The position numbers and the translations under genes were made by a program. Shown here one piece after another: positions 48,423 through 56,751 of a DNA stretch of 63,966 bases; the stretch's first letter is position 1; each line of letters starts with the position of its first letter. The notes under the pieces were generated by a model, which worked only from the letters and a program-made list of their open reading frames with translations, did not search any database and was not told the DNA's origin. The DNA is from a virus. The DNA lies in IMG/VR virus record IMGVR_UViG_3300046457_000167, positions 1 to 63,966 of that record; one strand, given 5' to 3'.

Positions 48423-48444
48423 AAGGCTCGATCGCGCGGGCCTT
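48423..48444 (+). terminator. Hairpin before the 48.5 kb gene
   Basis: AAGGCTCG (48423-48430) / CGGGCCTT (48437-48444) with one G-T pair, followed by TTCG; weak as a terminator and part of the late hairpin series. Confidence 0.45.
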
Positions 48445-48464
48445 TCGCATTTCTAGGAGTCTCC

Positions 48465-48701
48465 ATGGGCGAACGTGAATGGTACCGAATTTACGGCTCT
48501 GACAACATTGACGACGAGATAGCCTACCCGATCTCGGTAAATGAAGACGGCACCATCATGGCCCGCGTCGGAGACACCGACAAAGTTGTCAAGCTTTACA
48601 AAGACTGCCCCGGACCAATGGCTGGAGGCTGGCGCGGCGTTCTCGATGAGATGAACGCCTACGGTGATGGCGATGGCCACGGAAACTATCCGGAGGAATA
48701 A
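48465..48701 (+). CDS. Hypothetical protein in tail-tip region, 78 aa
   Basis: MGEREWYRIYGSDNIDDEIA and RVGDTDKVVKLYKDCPGP suggest a small alpha/beta protein. Located between a fibre and a baseplate protein and coupled to the next gene; unknown role. Confidence 0.6.
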   Translation: MGEREWYRIYGSDNIDDEIAYPISVNEDGTIMARVGDTDKVVKLYKDCPGPMAGGWRGVLDEMNAYGDGDGHGNYPEE

Positions 48702-49300
48702 TGGGCTGGGTTCCAGACAACGTCATCGCGGCCACGCGAGGAAGTCACCAGTTGGGGATATTCCTGCGCATCGACACCGACCCGGCGCTGCACATCTGGT
48801 TCGGCGTCAACGATATCCCGGTCGGCTTCGATAGCATCGACCCCGATGGCACGGTCTATCTTGGGGGCGGCAGGCTTATCGGCGTGCCGACCCTCGAGGT
48901 GCTGGTAAACGGCACGTCGGACAGCGTAGATTTCACCATTTCCGGCATAGACGCCCAAGCCGGCGCCAAAGTGCTCGACACGATACCAGCCGTCCGCGGC
49001 TGCGCTGTCCAGATGGGCGTTACCACGCTCGACGACTACTTCCAGCCGATGAGCAAGGTTGTCCCGCTCTGGTCCGGCACGGCTTCGCACATCGGGGAGT
49101 CAGGTCAGGCTGCGCAAGGGGAAACCTCGCCAGTGATTACGCTTAGCCTGTCCGTTGTGACCGGCGAAGCAACGCGCTCGCGCCCATCCCGCACGCTCTG
49201 GTCATCTGCGCAGCAGAAGGCGATTTCTCCGACCGACCTGTTCTGCGACGCAACGGCTAGATTGAGCCGCGGCGTCATTCCGGTCTGGCCAAATTATTGA
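48701..49300 (+). CDS. Tail-tip / baseplate protein
   Basis: The protein has 199 aa. FLRIDTDPALHIWFGVNDIP, GRLIGVPTLEVLVNGTSDSV and LWSSAQQKAISPTDLFCDAT look like the GTA-type tail proteins (DUF2163-like position) that join tube to hub. Confidence 0.72.
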   Translation: MGWVPDNVIAATRGSHQLGIFLRIDTDPALHIWFGVNDIPVGFDSIDPDGTVYLGGGRLIGVPTLEVLVNGTSDSVDFTISGIDAQAGAKVLDTIPAVRGCAVQMGVTTLDDYFQPMSKVVPLWSGTASHIGESGQAAQGETSPVITLSLSVVTGEATRSRPSRTLWSSAQQKAISPTDLFCDATARLSRGVIPVWPNY

Positions 49301-49316
49301 AGCCGAAAGGCAGACC

Positions 49317-49724
49317 ATGACATTGCACGAATTCTTGGCGCTCCCGCATCGCTTTCGATGGGGCGGTGTAGGCGGCGACGACTGCACAACATTCTGCGCA
49401 ACTTGGGTCGATGAACAGATTGGCGTGGATCCAGCCGAACGGCTGCGCGGCACGTATCGCGACGCCGACGGCGCCCACGCAATTCTAGACGAAGCTGGCG
49501 GCCTTGTCGCCTTCATAGACGCCCACCTGACGCCGTTCTGCTACGAGCGCGTTGACGACCCGACCGATGGCGACATCGGCGCGGTGCTGGCGCCCGTCGG
49601 GCTTGGAGACGAAATCAAAGAGGTCGCAGCTATCAGGTTCGGGCCGCTCTGGTCGATCCTTGGTCCCGGCGGCGTCGTTGGCAAGAAAACAGAATTCATC
49701 GCAGCTTGGAGGCGGCAAGTATGA
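49317..49724 (+). CDS. NlpC/P60-like tail peptidase (DUF6950-like)
   Basis: The protein has 135 aa. RFRWGGVGGDDCTTFCATWV carries the likely nucleophilic Cys; the region DGDIGAVLAPVGLGDEIK follows as in phage tail-associated cysteine peptidases. The place before the hub matches the NlpC/P60 gene of gene transfer agents. It may open peptidoglycan during entry. Confidence 0.78.
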   Translation: MTLHEFLALPHRFRWGGVGGDDCTTFCATWVDEQIGVDPAERLRGTYRDADGAHAILDEAGGLVAFIDAHLTPFCYERVDDPTDGDIGAVLAPVGLGDEIKEVAAIRFGPLWSILGPGGVVGKKTEFIAAWRRQV

Positions 49725-51901
49725 GCATGCACCACCAGCGCATGATGCAGCGCTATGGGTTGGCGCACACGACTTCTCTTTATAGTCAGGTCGTTTTTGA
49801 CCCATTTTTCACGCCGCTTTTTCTAGCGGCAGGTCTTACCGGAAGTATTGGCTCGGTTTCCCTCGCATCGATCGCCTCCGCAATCACGGTTACAGCTCTA
49901 AGCATCGGCGCGCAGTTGCTGCTAACGCCCGGCGTCAAGACGCCGAAGCCGGAGGACGGCAAATCCCCAAAGACGCAGCCGATTCCCTTTCGCGTTTGGG
50001 GAGTTGGCCGAACACGGCTTGCCGGAGCATACATGCTCTGGGAGGCAAAAGGCAGCAAGCTTTACGCTGTGCAGGCGCTGGCCGGTCATCGCATCAAGTC
50101 GGTCAACCGTTACTGGCTTCACGATGACGAGGTGTTTCTCGACGGCACTGGCACGACCACCAATGATGACAACGGCCGCTACGGCAATAACGTGGTTATC
50201 CATTATAATCTCGGCTTACCTACCGAGACTGCATTTTCGCATATCACGGCTGGCCTAGCAGCCGACGGCGTCTGGACTTCCGCGCACCGCGGCGACGGCC
50301 AAGCATCGCTTGGTATGACCGCTGGTGGCGCCGCTGCGAAAGACCAGCAGTCGCGCTTCCCCTACGGCCCGCCGTCTCTGTCTGTCGAAGCAGACCTTAC
50401 ATATTGCTGGGATTTCCGAGACCCCGCGCAAAGCCCGACAAATCCAGCGACTTGGACATGGACGCAAAATAGCGCGCTTATTCTTTGCTGGCATCAGTGC
50501 TTCAATGAGTTCGGCCAGCGTCGCGACTATACCAAGGCCATTCTTCCGGTCCTCGATATGTGGATCGAAGAAGCCAACATCTGCGACGAGAACGTGCCAC
50601 TAAAAGGCGGCGGTACTGAAAAACGCTACCAGTGCAACGGATGGGATACGACAGAGAACGGACCAAAGGCCGGCACTAATTCCATCCTAGCTACATGCGA
50701 TGGATGGATGTGCGAGCGCGGCGACGGAGCTTTGCTCTTTACCGTCGGCAAGTTTCGCGAGACGCGTGTTGCGACTCTGACTGACGCCGATATCATCGGC
50801 AGGCAGATTCAATATGACGTTCTTTTCGAGGATGAATGCAATCGGCTGGTTCCGAAGTTTACTTATCCACAGACCGATTACACCAGCACGGATACGGACT
50901 TCTTCGAAGATAGCGCCGCTCAGTTAACCGCTGGCCGCGTACTTTCTCAGGACGCCGAATATGGCTGGGTTCACCAATGGCGGCAGGCTCGGCGCCTCGG
51001 TAAGCGCGACTGGCTTCGTATCCAGCAGAAGGTCAAAGGGTCGATCGACGTTCGGCTTTCCGGCATCAATGCAATTTACAGCCGGTGGGTTCGCCTATCA
51101 ACGCCGAATCTTCTGCCGCGCCTAGATGGAAAGCTCATCGAAAACCGCCGCGCCGTTCTCGCCCTTACGAAGGGCGGCTTCAGCATGGATATCGTGCAAC
51201 ATCCCGAAGACATCGACGCATGGGATCCAACAGTAGACGAGGGCGCGCAGCCACCCGTTCCGCCGGCTCCTGGCAATGCCGGGCTTGTTACGCCAGTCAT
51301 CAACAGCATTGTCGCAACGGCTTCGTCTGGGTCCGTCTATCTTCAGGTCAAGATTGTAGACCCCGCAGACGACGCCCTGACGCCAACCGTCCGCTACCGC
51401 ATCCATGACATAGGTGGCGGGGTATCTGGAGGGTGGTCTGAAAAGGTCAATCCAGACGCGGCGCCATCTGGTGGTTTCATTACGCTCATAACTGACGTGG
51501 TTCCATCAGACCAATTGCTTGATGTTGAGGCTGCATTCATCAGCACCAAGGGCAAGTATTCAGATTGGTCGCCGGTTCAAACGGTGACGTCTACTAGCGA
51601 CCCGACTCCTCCGGGTGTCGTCACAGCCGTCACCAAGACGGGTGGCGTTGGTCAGGTCACTCTTGGATGGACGGCGCCTAATAGTCCCAACTATGCCGGC
51701 GCTCGTCTCTATTGGAACACCGTTAACACGTTCAGCAGCGCGACCGCCGTCAGCCCTCCGGAATACGGCTCGCCGGGTCTTGTCGATAGCCGCATCGTAA
51801 CCGGCATTTCCGCAGGCACCCGTTACGCGTGGGTAGTCGCCATCAATCGCGCAGGCGTCGCAGCGACAGAAGTCGCGTCCGGCTCATTCGTCGTCACATA
51901 G
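49721..51901 (+). CDS. Central tail hub / host specificity protein with fibronectin III-like end
   Basis: The protein has 726 aa. An N-terminal hydrophobic part (ITVTALSIGAQLLLTPGVKT), PIPFRVWGVGRTRLAGAYML, QCNGWDTTENGPK and LTDADIIGRQIQYDVLFEDE resemble lambda J-type hubs. The last 95 residues (PPGVVTAVTKTGGVGQVTLG, RYAWVVAINRAGV) form an FN3 domain. Confidence 0.85.
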   Translation: MSMHHQRMMQRYGLAHTTSLYSQVVFDPFFTPLFLAAGLTGSIGSVSLASIASAITVTALSIGAQLLLTPGVKTPKPEDGKSPKTQPIPFRVWGVGRTRLAGAYMLWEAKGSKLYAVQALAGHRIKSVNRYWLHDDEVFLDGTGTTTNDDNGRYGNNVVIHYNLGLPTETAFSHITAGLAADGVWTSAHRGDGQASLGMTAGGAAAKDQQSRFPYGPPSLSVEADLTYCWDFRDPAQSPTNPATWTWTQNSALILCWHQCFNEFGQRRDYTKAILPVLDMWIEEANICDENVPLKGGGTEKRYQCNGWDTTENGPKAGTNSILATCDGWMCERGDGALLFTVGKFRETRVATLTDADIIGRQIQYDVLFEDECNRLVPKFTYPQTDYTSTDTDFFEDSAAQLTAGRVLSQDAEYGWVHQWRQARRLGKRDWLRIQQKVKGSIDVRLSGINAIYSRWVRLSTPNLLPRLDGKLIENRRAVLALTKGGFSMDIVQHPEDIDAWDPTVDEGAQPPVPPAPGNAGLVTPVINSIVATASSGSVYLQVKIVDPADDALTPTVRYRIHDIGGGVSGGWSEKVNPDAAPSGGFITLITDVVPSDQLLDVEAAFISTKGKYSDWSPVQTVTSTSDPTPPGVVTAVTKTGGVGQVTLGWTAPNSPNYAGARLYWNTVNTFSSATAVSPPEYGSPGLVDSRIVTGISAGTRYAWVVAINRAGVAATEVASGSFVVT

Positions 51902-51913
51902 CGCAATGCGCAG

Positions 51914-51936
51914 GCCCGCCGTTGTGCGGGCTTTTT
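51914..51936 (+). terminator. Terminator-like hairpin before the tailspike gene
   Basis: GCCCGC (51914-51919) / GCGGGC (51926-51931) plus TTTTTCCTTT. The next start (TTG 51953) is 17 bp downstream. Confidence 0.65.
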
Positions 51937-51952
51937 CCTTTGAGGTTTCCCC

Positions 51953-54001
51953 TTGGTACAGCTTGCCGCAAACATCTGGGCCGATGGTCCTACCAGCGCG
52001 CCTTCTCAGCCCTACAAGCCCGACATTCGTTCGTGGGGCACGTGGGTCGAAGGTATCATCAACGCCTTCACCTCGAACGGCGGCCTAATCTACACCAGCC
52101 GCGCAGCGCTGTTCGCCGATCTCGCCTACGCCGCACCCGCTATGGCATGGGTGCTTGGCGATACTACGACCGCCTACAACGGCATCTACGTCAAGTCTGG
52201 CGCCAGCGGAGTAGGCTCGTGGAACCGCGTCGGCGATCTGCCGTATTCGTTCATCGTTGCGGCTGATGCTGGCGTAGGGACTGCCAACGCTATTCAGGCT
52301 ACTTCGACGATTCCGGTAAGCGGATCGGCGTTGGTTGTCGCCAACATTTTCTACACCACAACGGCGTTCCCCGTCACGATTCAGTTTAACGGCGGACCGG
52401 TTCTGACGGTACAGACTGCGTCTGGCGTCAACATCCCGGTCGGTGGCCTGACGGCAGGCATGCTAGTCGCCGGCTACGTGTCTGGTTCAACGTTCAGGCT
52501 GACGACTGACATTTCCTCGGCGGCTATCCAGGCTGCCGCTGCTGCAAGCGCTGCTGCTGCTGCGGCGAGTGCTGCCGGCGTGTCCCTGCCGGCCGTGACC
52601 GCCAACACGATGCTTGTCGACAATTCGATCGGCACTGCGCGCCAGGCCAAGACGTTTTCGCAGGTCATGGCTTTTCTTTCTGGTTCCGTCAGTGCCATTG
52701 CATCTCTCTTCGCTCTTGATGACGGGACGCTGTACAAAGCAAGAAGTCTTGTAGAGAGATTTTTTGCTCGCGGATATGCGCTTGCAGATGAGAAAAATTA
52801 CACAAGCGGCGGTGTCGTAGCTACAAACGCAGCGGTTCTTCAAGCCCTTTACAATAGAATTCAGACGGCTGGTAAGCCAGCGCGAATTCTTCTTCCGGCT
52901 GAAGTTATCAAACTAGAAACTCAAGTAAATCTGGTTGGCAGCGTTCCGGTTCAATTCATTGGACAGGGGGACGGTGTTACCGTCTTCGAAAACACAAGTG
53001 CAGGACAAGTATTTTTCAGCGTTGGCGATCTTGCATTAGCGTTGACAAAAAACATAGTTTTCAAGGATTTGTCAACGCGCGCAGCAGTTGCTATGAATTC
53101 TTCTGGTTCTATGTTCCGCCATTTGAACACGTCTGATATCTATTATAGGCGCGTCACCTTCCTTGGTGCGGCCTGCGCTCTTGATCTGGCATCAACCATT
53201 ACCGGTGTCGATAACAGCGCTGTCTATACCTTCTTGGAAGGGTGCGGCGGCACGTCAGGATTCTCCGCTGCTTCACCCTCGCCAGCGGCTTTCATCCACC
53301 TTGGTTCAAGCGGCATTCTGCACATCACCGGAGGCGGAAATCGATGGAACGGGAATGGCGGCCATAACTTCATTGAACATGACAACCCTTCGCGTAATCA
53401 TGACGGCATTTATATCATCGGTCAGTTCTTTGAAAATTGGCTGAGATACATTTACTCCCACGGCAAGGGCATCGTGAACCTTGAGTGGACGGGCGGTCAA
53501 ATGGACCGCGCCGCATTCTTTTTTCATGCGCAGCCTGACGGGGTGATTGTCGGAACGAACAATAACTGGCTTATTCACGACACCCAGTTCCTTGGCTTCG
53601 GCGCACTGGATGCGGCGGGTAATGATGCTGGCGGCATTGGTGTCTTCTTGGCGCCAGGTGCAAGTGGCGGCCAATGTTTTGACGTTCAAGTTTCCAACAA
53701 CAAGTTTAAAGGTTTGCGTAAGCAAGCCTTGTTCGCTGCTGTAGGAAGTTGCGTTAAATTTATCGGCAATCAAATAGTAAACTGCGGAAACTCAGGAACT
53801 GATTGCGCCCATATTGAGAGCGTCGGTTCGGGTGGGTTTATATCCATCTCGAATAACGACATTTACCTGGGACCAAGTCCGTATGGTAGCAACTATACGT
53901 ACGGATTGAATTTCACCACTTCAACAACGCCCACCACGCGCTTCAATGAAAACAATCATATCATTACAGGGTCGTCGGGGACGGTGAATGGCACGGCTTA
54001 G
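51953..54001 (+). CDS. Tail spike / receptor-binding protein
   Basis: The protein has 682 aa from TTG 51953 (GAGG about 10 bp upstream). The first 270 residues attach to the virion; an Ala-rich helix (residues about 187-204) follows, and from about residue 280 the sequence becomes a beta-helix (KNIVFKDLSTRAAV, GGGNRWNGNGGHNF, DVQVSNNKFKGLRKQ). At about 52730 the DNA becomes distinctly more AT-rich, consistent with a swapped receptor-binding module. No catalytic motif recognised. Confidence 0.8.
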   Translation: MVQLAANIWADGPTSAPSQPYKPDIRSWGTWVEGIINAFTSNGGLIYTSRAALFADLAYAAPAMAWVLGDTTTAYNGIYVKSGASGVGSWNRVGDLPYSFIVAADAGVGTANAIQATSTIPVSGSALVVANIFYTTTAFPVTIQFNGGPVLTVQTASGVNIPVGGLTAGMLVAGYVSGSTFRLTTDISSAAIQAAAAASAAAAAASAAGVSLPAVTANTMLVDNSIGTARQAKTFSQVMAFLSGSVSAIASLFALDDGTLYKARSLVERFFARGYALADEKNYTSGGVVATNAAVLQALYNRIQTAGKPARILLPAEVIKLETQVNLVGSVPVQFIGQGDGVTVFENTSAGQVFFSVGDLALALTKNIVFKDLSTRAAVAMNSSGSMFRHLNTSDIYYRRVTFLGAACALDLASTITGVDNSAVYTFLEGCGGTSGFSAASPSPAAFIHLGSSGILHITGGGNRWNGNGGHNFIEHDNPSRNHDGIYIIGQFFENWLRYIYSHGKGIVNLEWTGGQMDRAAFFFHAQPDGVIVGTNNNWLIHDTQFLGFGALDAAGNDAGGIGVFLAPGASGGQCFDVQVSNNKFKGLRKQALFAAVGSCVKFIGNQIVNCGNSGTDCAHIESVGSGGFISISNNDIYLGPSPYGSNYTYGLNFTTSTTPTTRFNENNHIITGSSGTVNGTA

Positions 54002-54007
54002 TTGATG

Positions 54008-54030
54008 GGGCGGCTTCGGCCGCCCTTTTT
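54008..54030. terminator. Terminator with UUCG loop after the tailspike
   Basis: GGGCGGC (54008-54014) - TTCG - GCCGCCC (54019-54025) followed by TTTTT. It lies between convergent genes and probably serves the tailspike; it also ends the leftward gene. Confidence 0.8.
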
Positions 54031-54419
54031 CAGCCCCTCTTGAACGCAATGCCGCTGGCGATTAGCGCCGACCAGCAGTTCTTCATCATTGGTGATGGAT
54101 CTGGCTTTACATCGACAGAATACACAGCGTTGTAGCCTCGCTCCGCCGCTTGCCGCTTCATCAGGTTGATGGCGTTGTCTTTGCTGGGCGCCGGATCCCA
54201 CGCTTTGTTTTTGCATGATGTGCCGACGACTTTCTGGTTATCGCTCGCCGGAGCGGGACCAGTGGGCACGATGGCAACATCCGCAACCGGCGCGATAGTC
54301 TTGACGCCAGCAACATGAACTAAGCCGATATCGGAATTTGGCGAAGACGTGCCGCAGTTTGCTAGACCAACGGCCAAGCCGGATATGACGGTAGCAACGG
54401 CCAAGATGTTATTTTTCAT
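54030..54419 (-). CDS. RcsF-like lipoprotein (moron)
   Basis: The protein has 129 aa. MKNNILAVATVISGLAVGLA plus NCGTS is a lipoprotein signal with acylated C22. The C-terminal domain VGTSCKNKAWDPAPSKDNAI, AAERGYNAVYSVDV and KNCWSALIASGIAFK has the cysteine spacing and GxNAV pattern of RcsF, the envelope-stress sensor that activates the Rcs phosphorelay. It has its own promoter and terminator and faces the late genes, as lysogeny-expressed morons do. Effects on host envelope or superinfection are inferred. Confidence 0.7.
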   Translation of the reverse strand: MKNNILAVATVISGLAVGLANCGTSSPNSDIGLVHVAGVKTIAPVADVAIVPTGPAPASDNQKVVGTSCKNKAWDPAPSKDNAINLMKRQAAERGYNAVYSVDVKPDPSPMMKNCWSALIASGIAFKRG

Positions 54420-54439
54420 AAGACTCCCCTTTTGTCGCG

Positions 54440-54468
54440 ACTAATGCGCGAGTTTCGCGAAAAGTCAA
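54440..54468 (-). promoter_or_regulatory. Promoter of the RcsF-like moron
   Basis: On the minus strand TTGACT (54468-54463) and ATTAGT (54445-54440) are spaced by 17 bp; the spacer contains TTTCGCGAAA, a short palindrome. It is not overlapped by the repressor palindrome, so it could work in a lysogen. Confidence 0.65.
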
Positions 54469-54492
54469 CTCCATATCCCGAGGAAAAACCAA

Positions 54493-54696
54493 ATGAAACT
54501 CGTCCCCAACTGGCGACGGGTGCTGCTGCATTCGTTCGCCTTGTGGTGCGTCTACGCCGCAGGGCTGCTTGAGTTGCTGCCGTACCTCGTCCCGTACCTA
54601 GACGACTACCTGCCGCACTGGCTGTCGATTGCAGCTTTGCTGGCGTCGCCCCTTGGGCGTGTCATCGATCAAGGAAACATCCATGCCGATAAATAA
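54493..54696 (+). CDS. Small membrane protein of the lysis region (DUF7940-like)
   Basis: The protein has 67 aa. NWRRVLLHSFALWCVYAAGL is the first hydrophobic segment and HWLSIAALLASPLGR the second. Proteins of this type precede phage lysozyme genes and may act as holin or antiholin. Confidence 0.65.
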   Translation: MKLVPNWRRVLLHSFALWCVYAAGLLELLPYLVPYLDDYLPHWLSIAALLASPLGRVIDQGNIHADK

Positions 54697-55318
54697 GATT
54701 GTCGCCACCAAGCGCGGGAAGGCGGCCATCGCCGCTGCCATCGTCGCCGCTGCCGTAGGCGGCTGGCACGCTGTTGGGGATAGCTCGCCGACGGTTCATC
54801 CGCCGGCCGTTATCCTTGCGACTGACTCTTTGATCCTGCCTTGGGAGGGCATGGTCCTGCAGTCGCATTGGGATCGCTACGCCAAGATTTACGACATTTG
54901 CGCGGGCATCACTCGCATAGACGGAAAGCCAGTCACCGCGAACATGCGCTTCACCAAGCCTGAATGCATGCAGATGACCCGCGAGCAGATATTCCACGAC
55001 TACTACATCCCGCTGGTCAAGATGGTTCCTGGCTTCGTCAACTTCCCGGTCGGAGTGCAGGCAGCAATGATCTCCGGCGCCTACAACTTCGGCGTGGGGT
55101 CGTACACGAACCACACTGGCATGGCCGGTTCGACCGCGGCCCGTCTCCACGTTGCCGGTCAATACCGCAAGGGCTGCGAGGCTCAGACCAACTTCAACAA
55201 GGCTGGCGGCATCATCGTCGATGGTCTGGTCAAGCGCCGCGAGATGGGCGATCCGCAGCGTCCCGGTGAAGCCGAAATCTGCGTATCGGGGTTGCCTGCC
55301 GATGGAGCCGCTTCATGA
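54683..55318 (+). CDS. SAR endolysin, lysozyme family
   Basis: The protein has 211 aa. Residues 13-31 (KAAIAAAIVAAAVGGWHAV) are a weakly hydrophobic Ala/Gly-rich segment typical of a signal-arrest-release anchor. The catalytic region is LPWEGMVLQSHWDRYAKIYD, with E55 and D64 spaced E-x8-D as in phage lysozymes; the third residue, usually Thr, is uncertain (DICAGIT). FNKAGGIIVDGLVKRREME-like end fits the family (GLVKRREMGDP). It cleaves peptidoglycan after release from the membrane. Confidence 0.88.
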   Translation: MPINKIVATKRGKAAIAAAIVAAAVGGWHAVGDSSPTVHPPAVILATDSLILPWEGMVLQSHWDRYAKIYDICAGITRIDGKPVTANMRFTKPECMQMTREQIFHDYYIPLVKMVPGFVNFPVGVQAAMISGAYNFGVGSYTNHTGMAGSTAARLHVAGQYRKGCEAQTNFNKAGGIIVDGLVKRREMGDPQRPGEAEICVSGLPADGAAS

Positions 55319-55560
55319 ACGCGAACAATATTACCGCGGCCATCAATTATGCGATGGCGTTCCTCGCCGTCATGCTTGCCGGCCTGCAGGGCTTTGACTG
55401 GTTCACGCTGGTGGGTGCCGCAACGGCTCTCAAGATCGTGGCCGGTCTCAACCTCTTCGGCATACTCGTGAAAGCGTGGACAGCTACCGCACAGCAGATG
55501 GCTAAGTCCATGACCGCCGGTACTGCCACAGCGGCCGCCACCACGACAGGTGCGTCATGA
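55315..55560 (+). CDS. Holin-like membrane protein
   Basis: The protein has 81 aa. Two hydrophobic segments (residues about 12-30 and 32-52) and an Ala/Thr-rich tail; ATGA-coupled to endolysin and to the i-spanin. Fits a small holin or pinholin acting with a SAR endolysin. Confidence 0.7.
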   Translation: MNANNITAAINYAMAFLAVMLAGLQGFDWFTLVGAATALKIVAGLNLFGILVKAWTATAQQMAKSMTAGTATAAATTTGAS

Positions 55561-55922
55561 ACATCCAAGCAAAACTCATCATCTACGGCGTCGCCGTCTT
55601 GCTGGCCGTTGCGTCCATATGGGGCCTTTACGACTACGTAGACAACAAGGGCTACCAGCGGGCCGCCGTGGCCTACCAGGCGCAGATCGACACTCTCGTC
55701 GCAGACTACAAGACGAAGTCGCTCGACGAGCTCCACCGCCAACTTGACGCCAACACAGCCGCCAAGACGCGCGAAGCCGACGCCATCGCCGCGGACGACG
55801 CCAAGGAACTAGAAATCCAAAACCTTCGTAAGGAGCTTGCCGATGCGGCTAGTAAAGATCCTGACGCTCGCAAGCCTGCTCTTAATGCTGACAGCGTGCG
55901 GCGCGTTAACAAAGTCCATTAG
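55557..55922 (+). CDS. i-spanin (Rz-like)
   Basis: The protein has 121 aa. N-terminal membrane anchor (IIYGVAVLLAVAS), then a periplasmic coiled coil (DELHRQLDANTAAKTREADA, LEIQNLRKELAD). Its 3' end overlaps the lipoprotein gene in another frame, the classic Rz/Rz1 layout. It completes lysis by fusing inner and outer membranes. Confidence 0.82.
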   Translation: MNIQAKLIIYGVAVLLAVASIWGLYDYVDNKGYQRAAVAYQAQIDTLVADYKTKSLDELHRQLDANTAAKTREADAIAADDAKELEIQNLRKELADAASKDPDARKPALNADSVRRVNKVH

Positions 55923-56160
55923 TGTCGCGCCGGCTCCTCGTCCGGTGATTGCGACACCAGCTAGCCAGTTGATGAAGGCGTGCCTTGGCCCGGTTGTTCT
56001 GGTCGACGGGCCTCTCACCCAAGCGCAAGTCGAAGACTTGTGGTCGACAGACCGCGAGCGGCTTCTGACGTGCGCCCGCCGGCAACTGTCGCTGCGCAAC
56101 TTTGTGCGGGACAGGGATGCTGGACTGACGGCCATTCCTACACCGAGGCCAGCTACATGA
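55843..56160 (+). CDS. o-spanin (Rz1-like lipoprotein)
   Basis: The protein has 105 aa. MRLVKILTLASLLLMLTACG carries a lipobox with C19; a Pro-rich stretch (APAPRPVIATPAS) follows. It overlaps the i-spanin gene by 80 bp and extends beyond it. The length is above that of lambda Rz1. Confidence 0.8.
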   Translation: MRLVKILTLASLLLMLTACGALTKSISVAPAPRPVIATPASQLMKACLGPVVLVDGPLTQAQVEDLWSTDRERLLTCARRQLSLRNFVRDRDAGLTAIPTPRPAT

Positions 56161-56465
56161 GCCCAACAGAATTGATGGGCGTTGTAACTTTCGCCGTGAT
56201 GCTGCTGGCCGCCATATCGGGCGTCTGGTTTCGGGTTGAGGGCAAAATCAATGAGGCCAGAGCGCGCGCCGACAAGGTTGGCGAAGACCTAGCTTCGCAT
56301 CGCCTACATACCGCGGAGACGTACGTTTCGAAGCAGGGGCTGCGCGAAACTACCGATCAGATCATGGAAGCGATTCACGGCGTAAAGGCCGCAGTCGACC
56401 ACATGACCATGCGCGTCGACCGCATCGTCGAAAACCAGATCAAGCGCCCGACACCAAGGGCTTAA
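56157..56465 (+). CDS. Membrane-anchored coiled-coil protein, 102 aa
   Basis: ATG 56157 overlaps the previous stop. MGVVTFAVMLLAAISGVWF is a membrane segment, followed by a helical region (EGKINEARARADKVGEDLAS, AVDHMTMRVDRIVENQ). Common after spanins in phages; function not known. Confidence 0.68.
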   Translation: MSPTELMGVVTFAVMLLAAISGVWFRVEGKINEARARADKVGEDLASHRLHTAETYVSKQGLRETTDQIMEAIHGVKAAVDHMTMRVDRIVENQIKRPTPRA

Positions 56466-56487
56466 CCCCAATTTACAGGAGGCCAGC

Positions 56488-56751
56488 ATGGCCACAGAAC
56501 TTCTCGCGACAGGATCGACTGCGGCCAATTCTGCTGACCTCGTGGTCGCATCCGGCAGCATGGTCACGGTCGCACTAAAGGGTGTCGTCGATGCTACGGC
56601 CCGCGTTCGCATCCTTCTGAAGGACGACACGGCAGCCTATTCGGACGTTGCTGAGCTCAACTCATTCCGCCCTGCGACCGAGATTGTCGCGCCCGGCACT
56701 TACCGCTTTACCCGCGTAGCTGGCGGAGCCTGCGGGGTGTTCAGTGCCTGA
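56488..56751 (+). CDS. Small beta-rich structural protein
   Basis: The protein has 87 aa. ATGSTAANSADLVVASGSMV and PGTYRFTRVAGGACGVF suggest a beta-sandwich virion or accessory protein. Located between lysis and appendage genes. Confidence 0.6.
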   Translation: MATELLATGSTAANSADLVVASGSMVTVALKGVVDATARVRILLKDDTAAYSDVAELNSFRPATEIVAPGTYRFTRVAGGACGVFSA

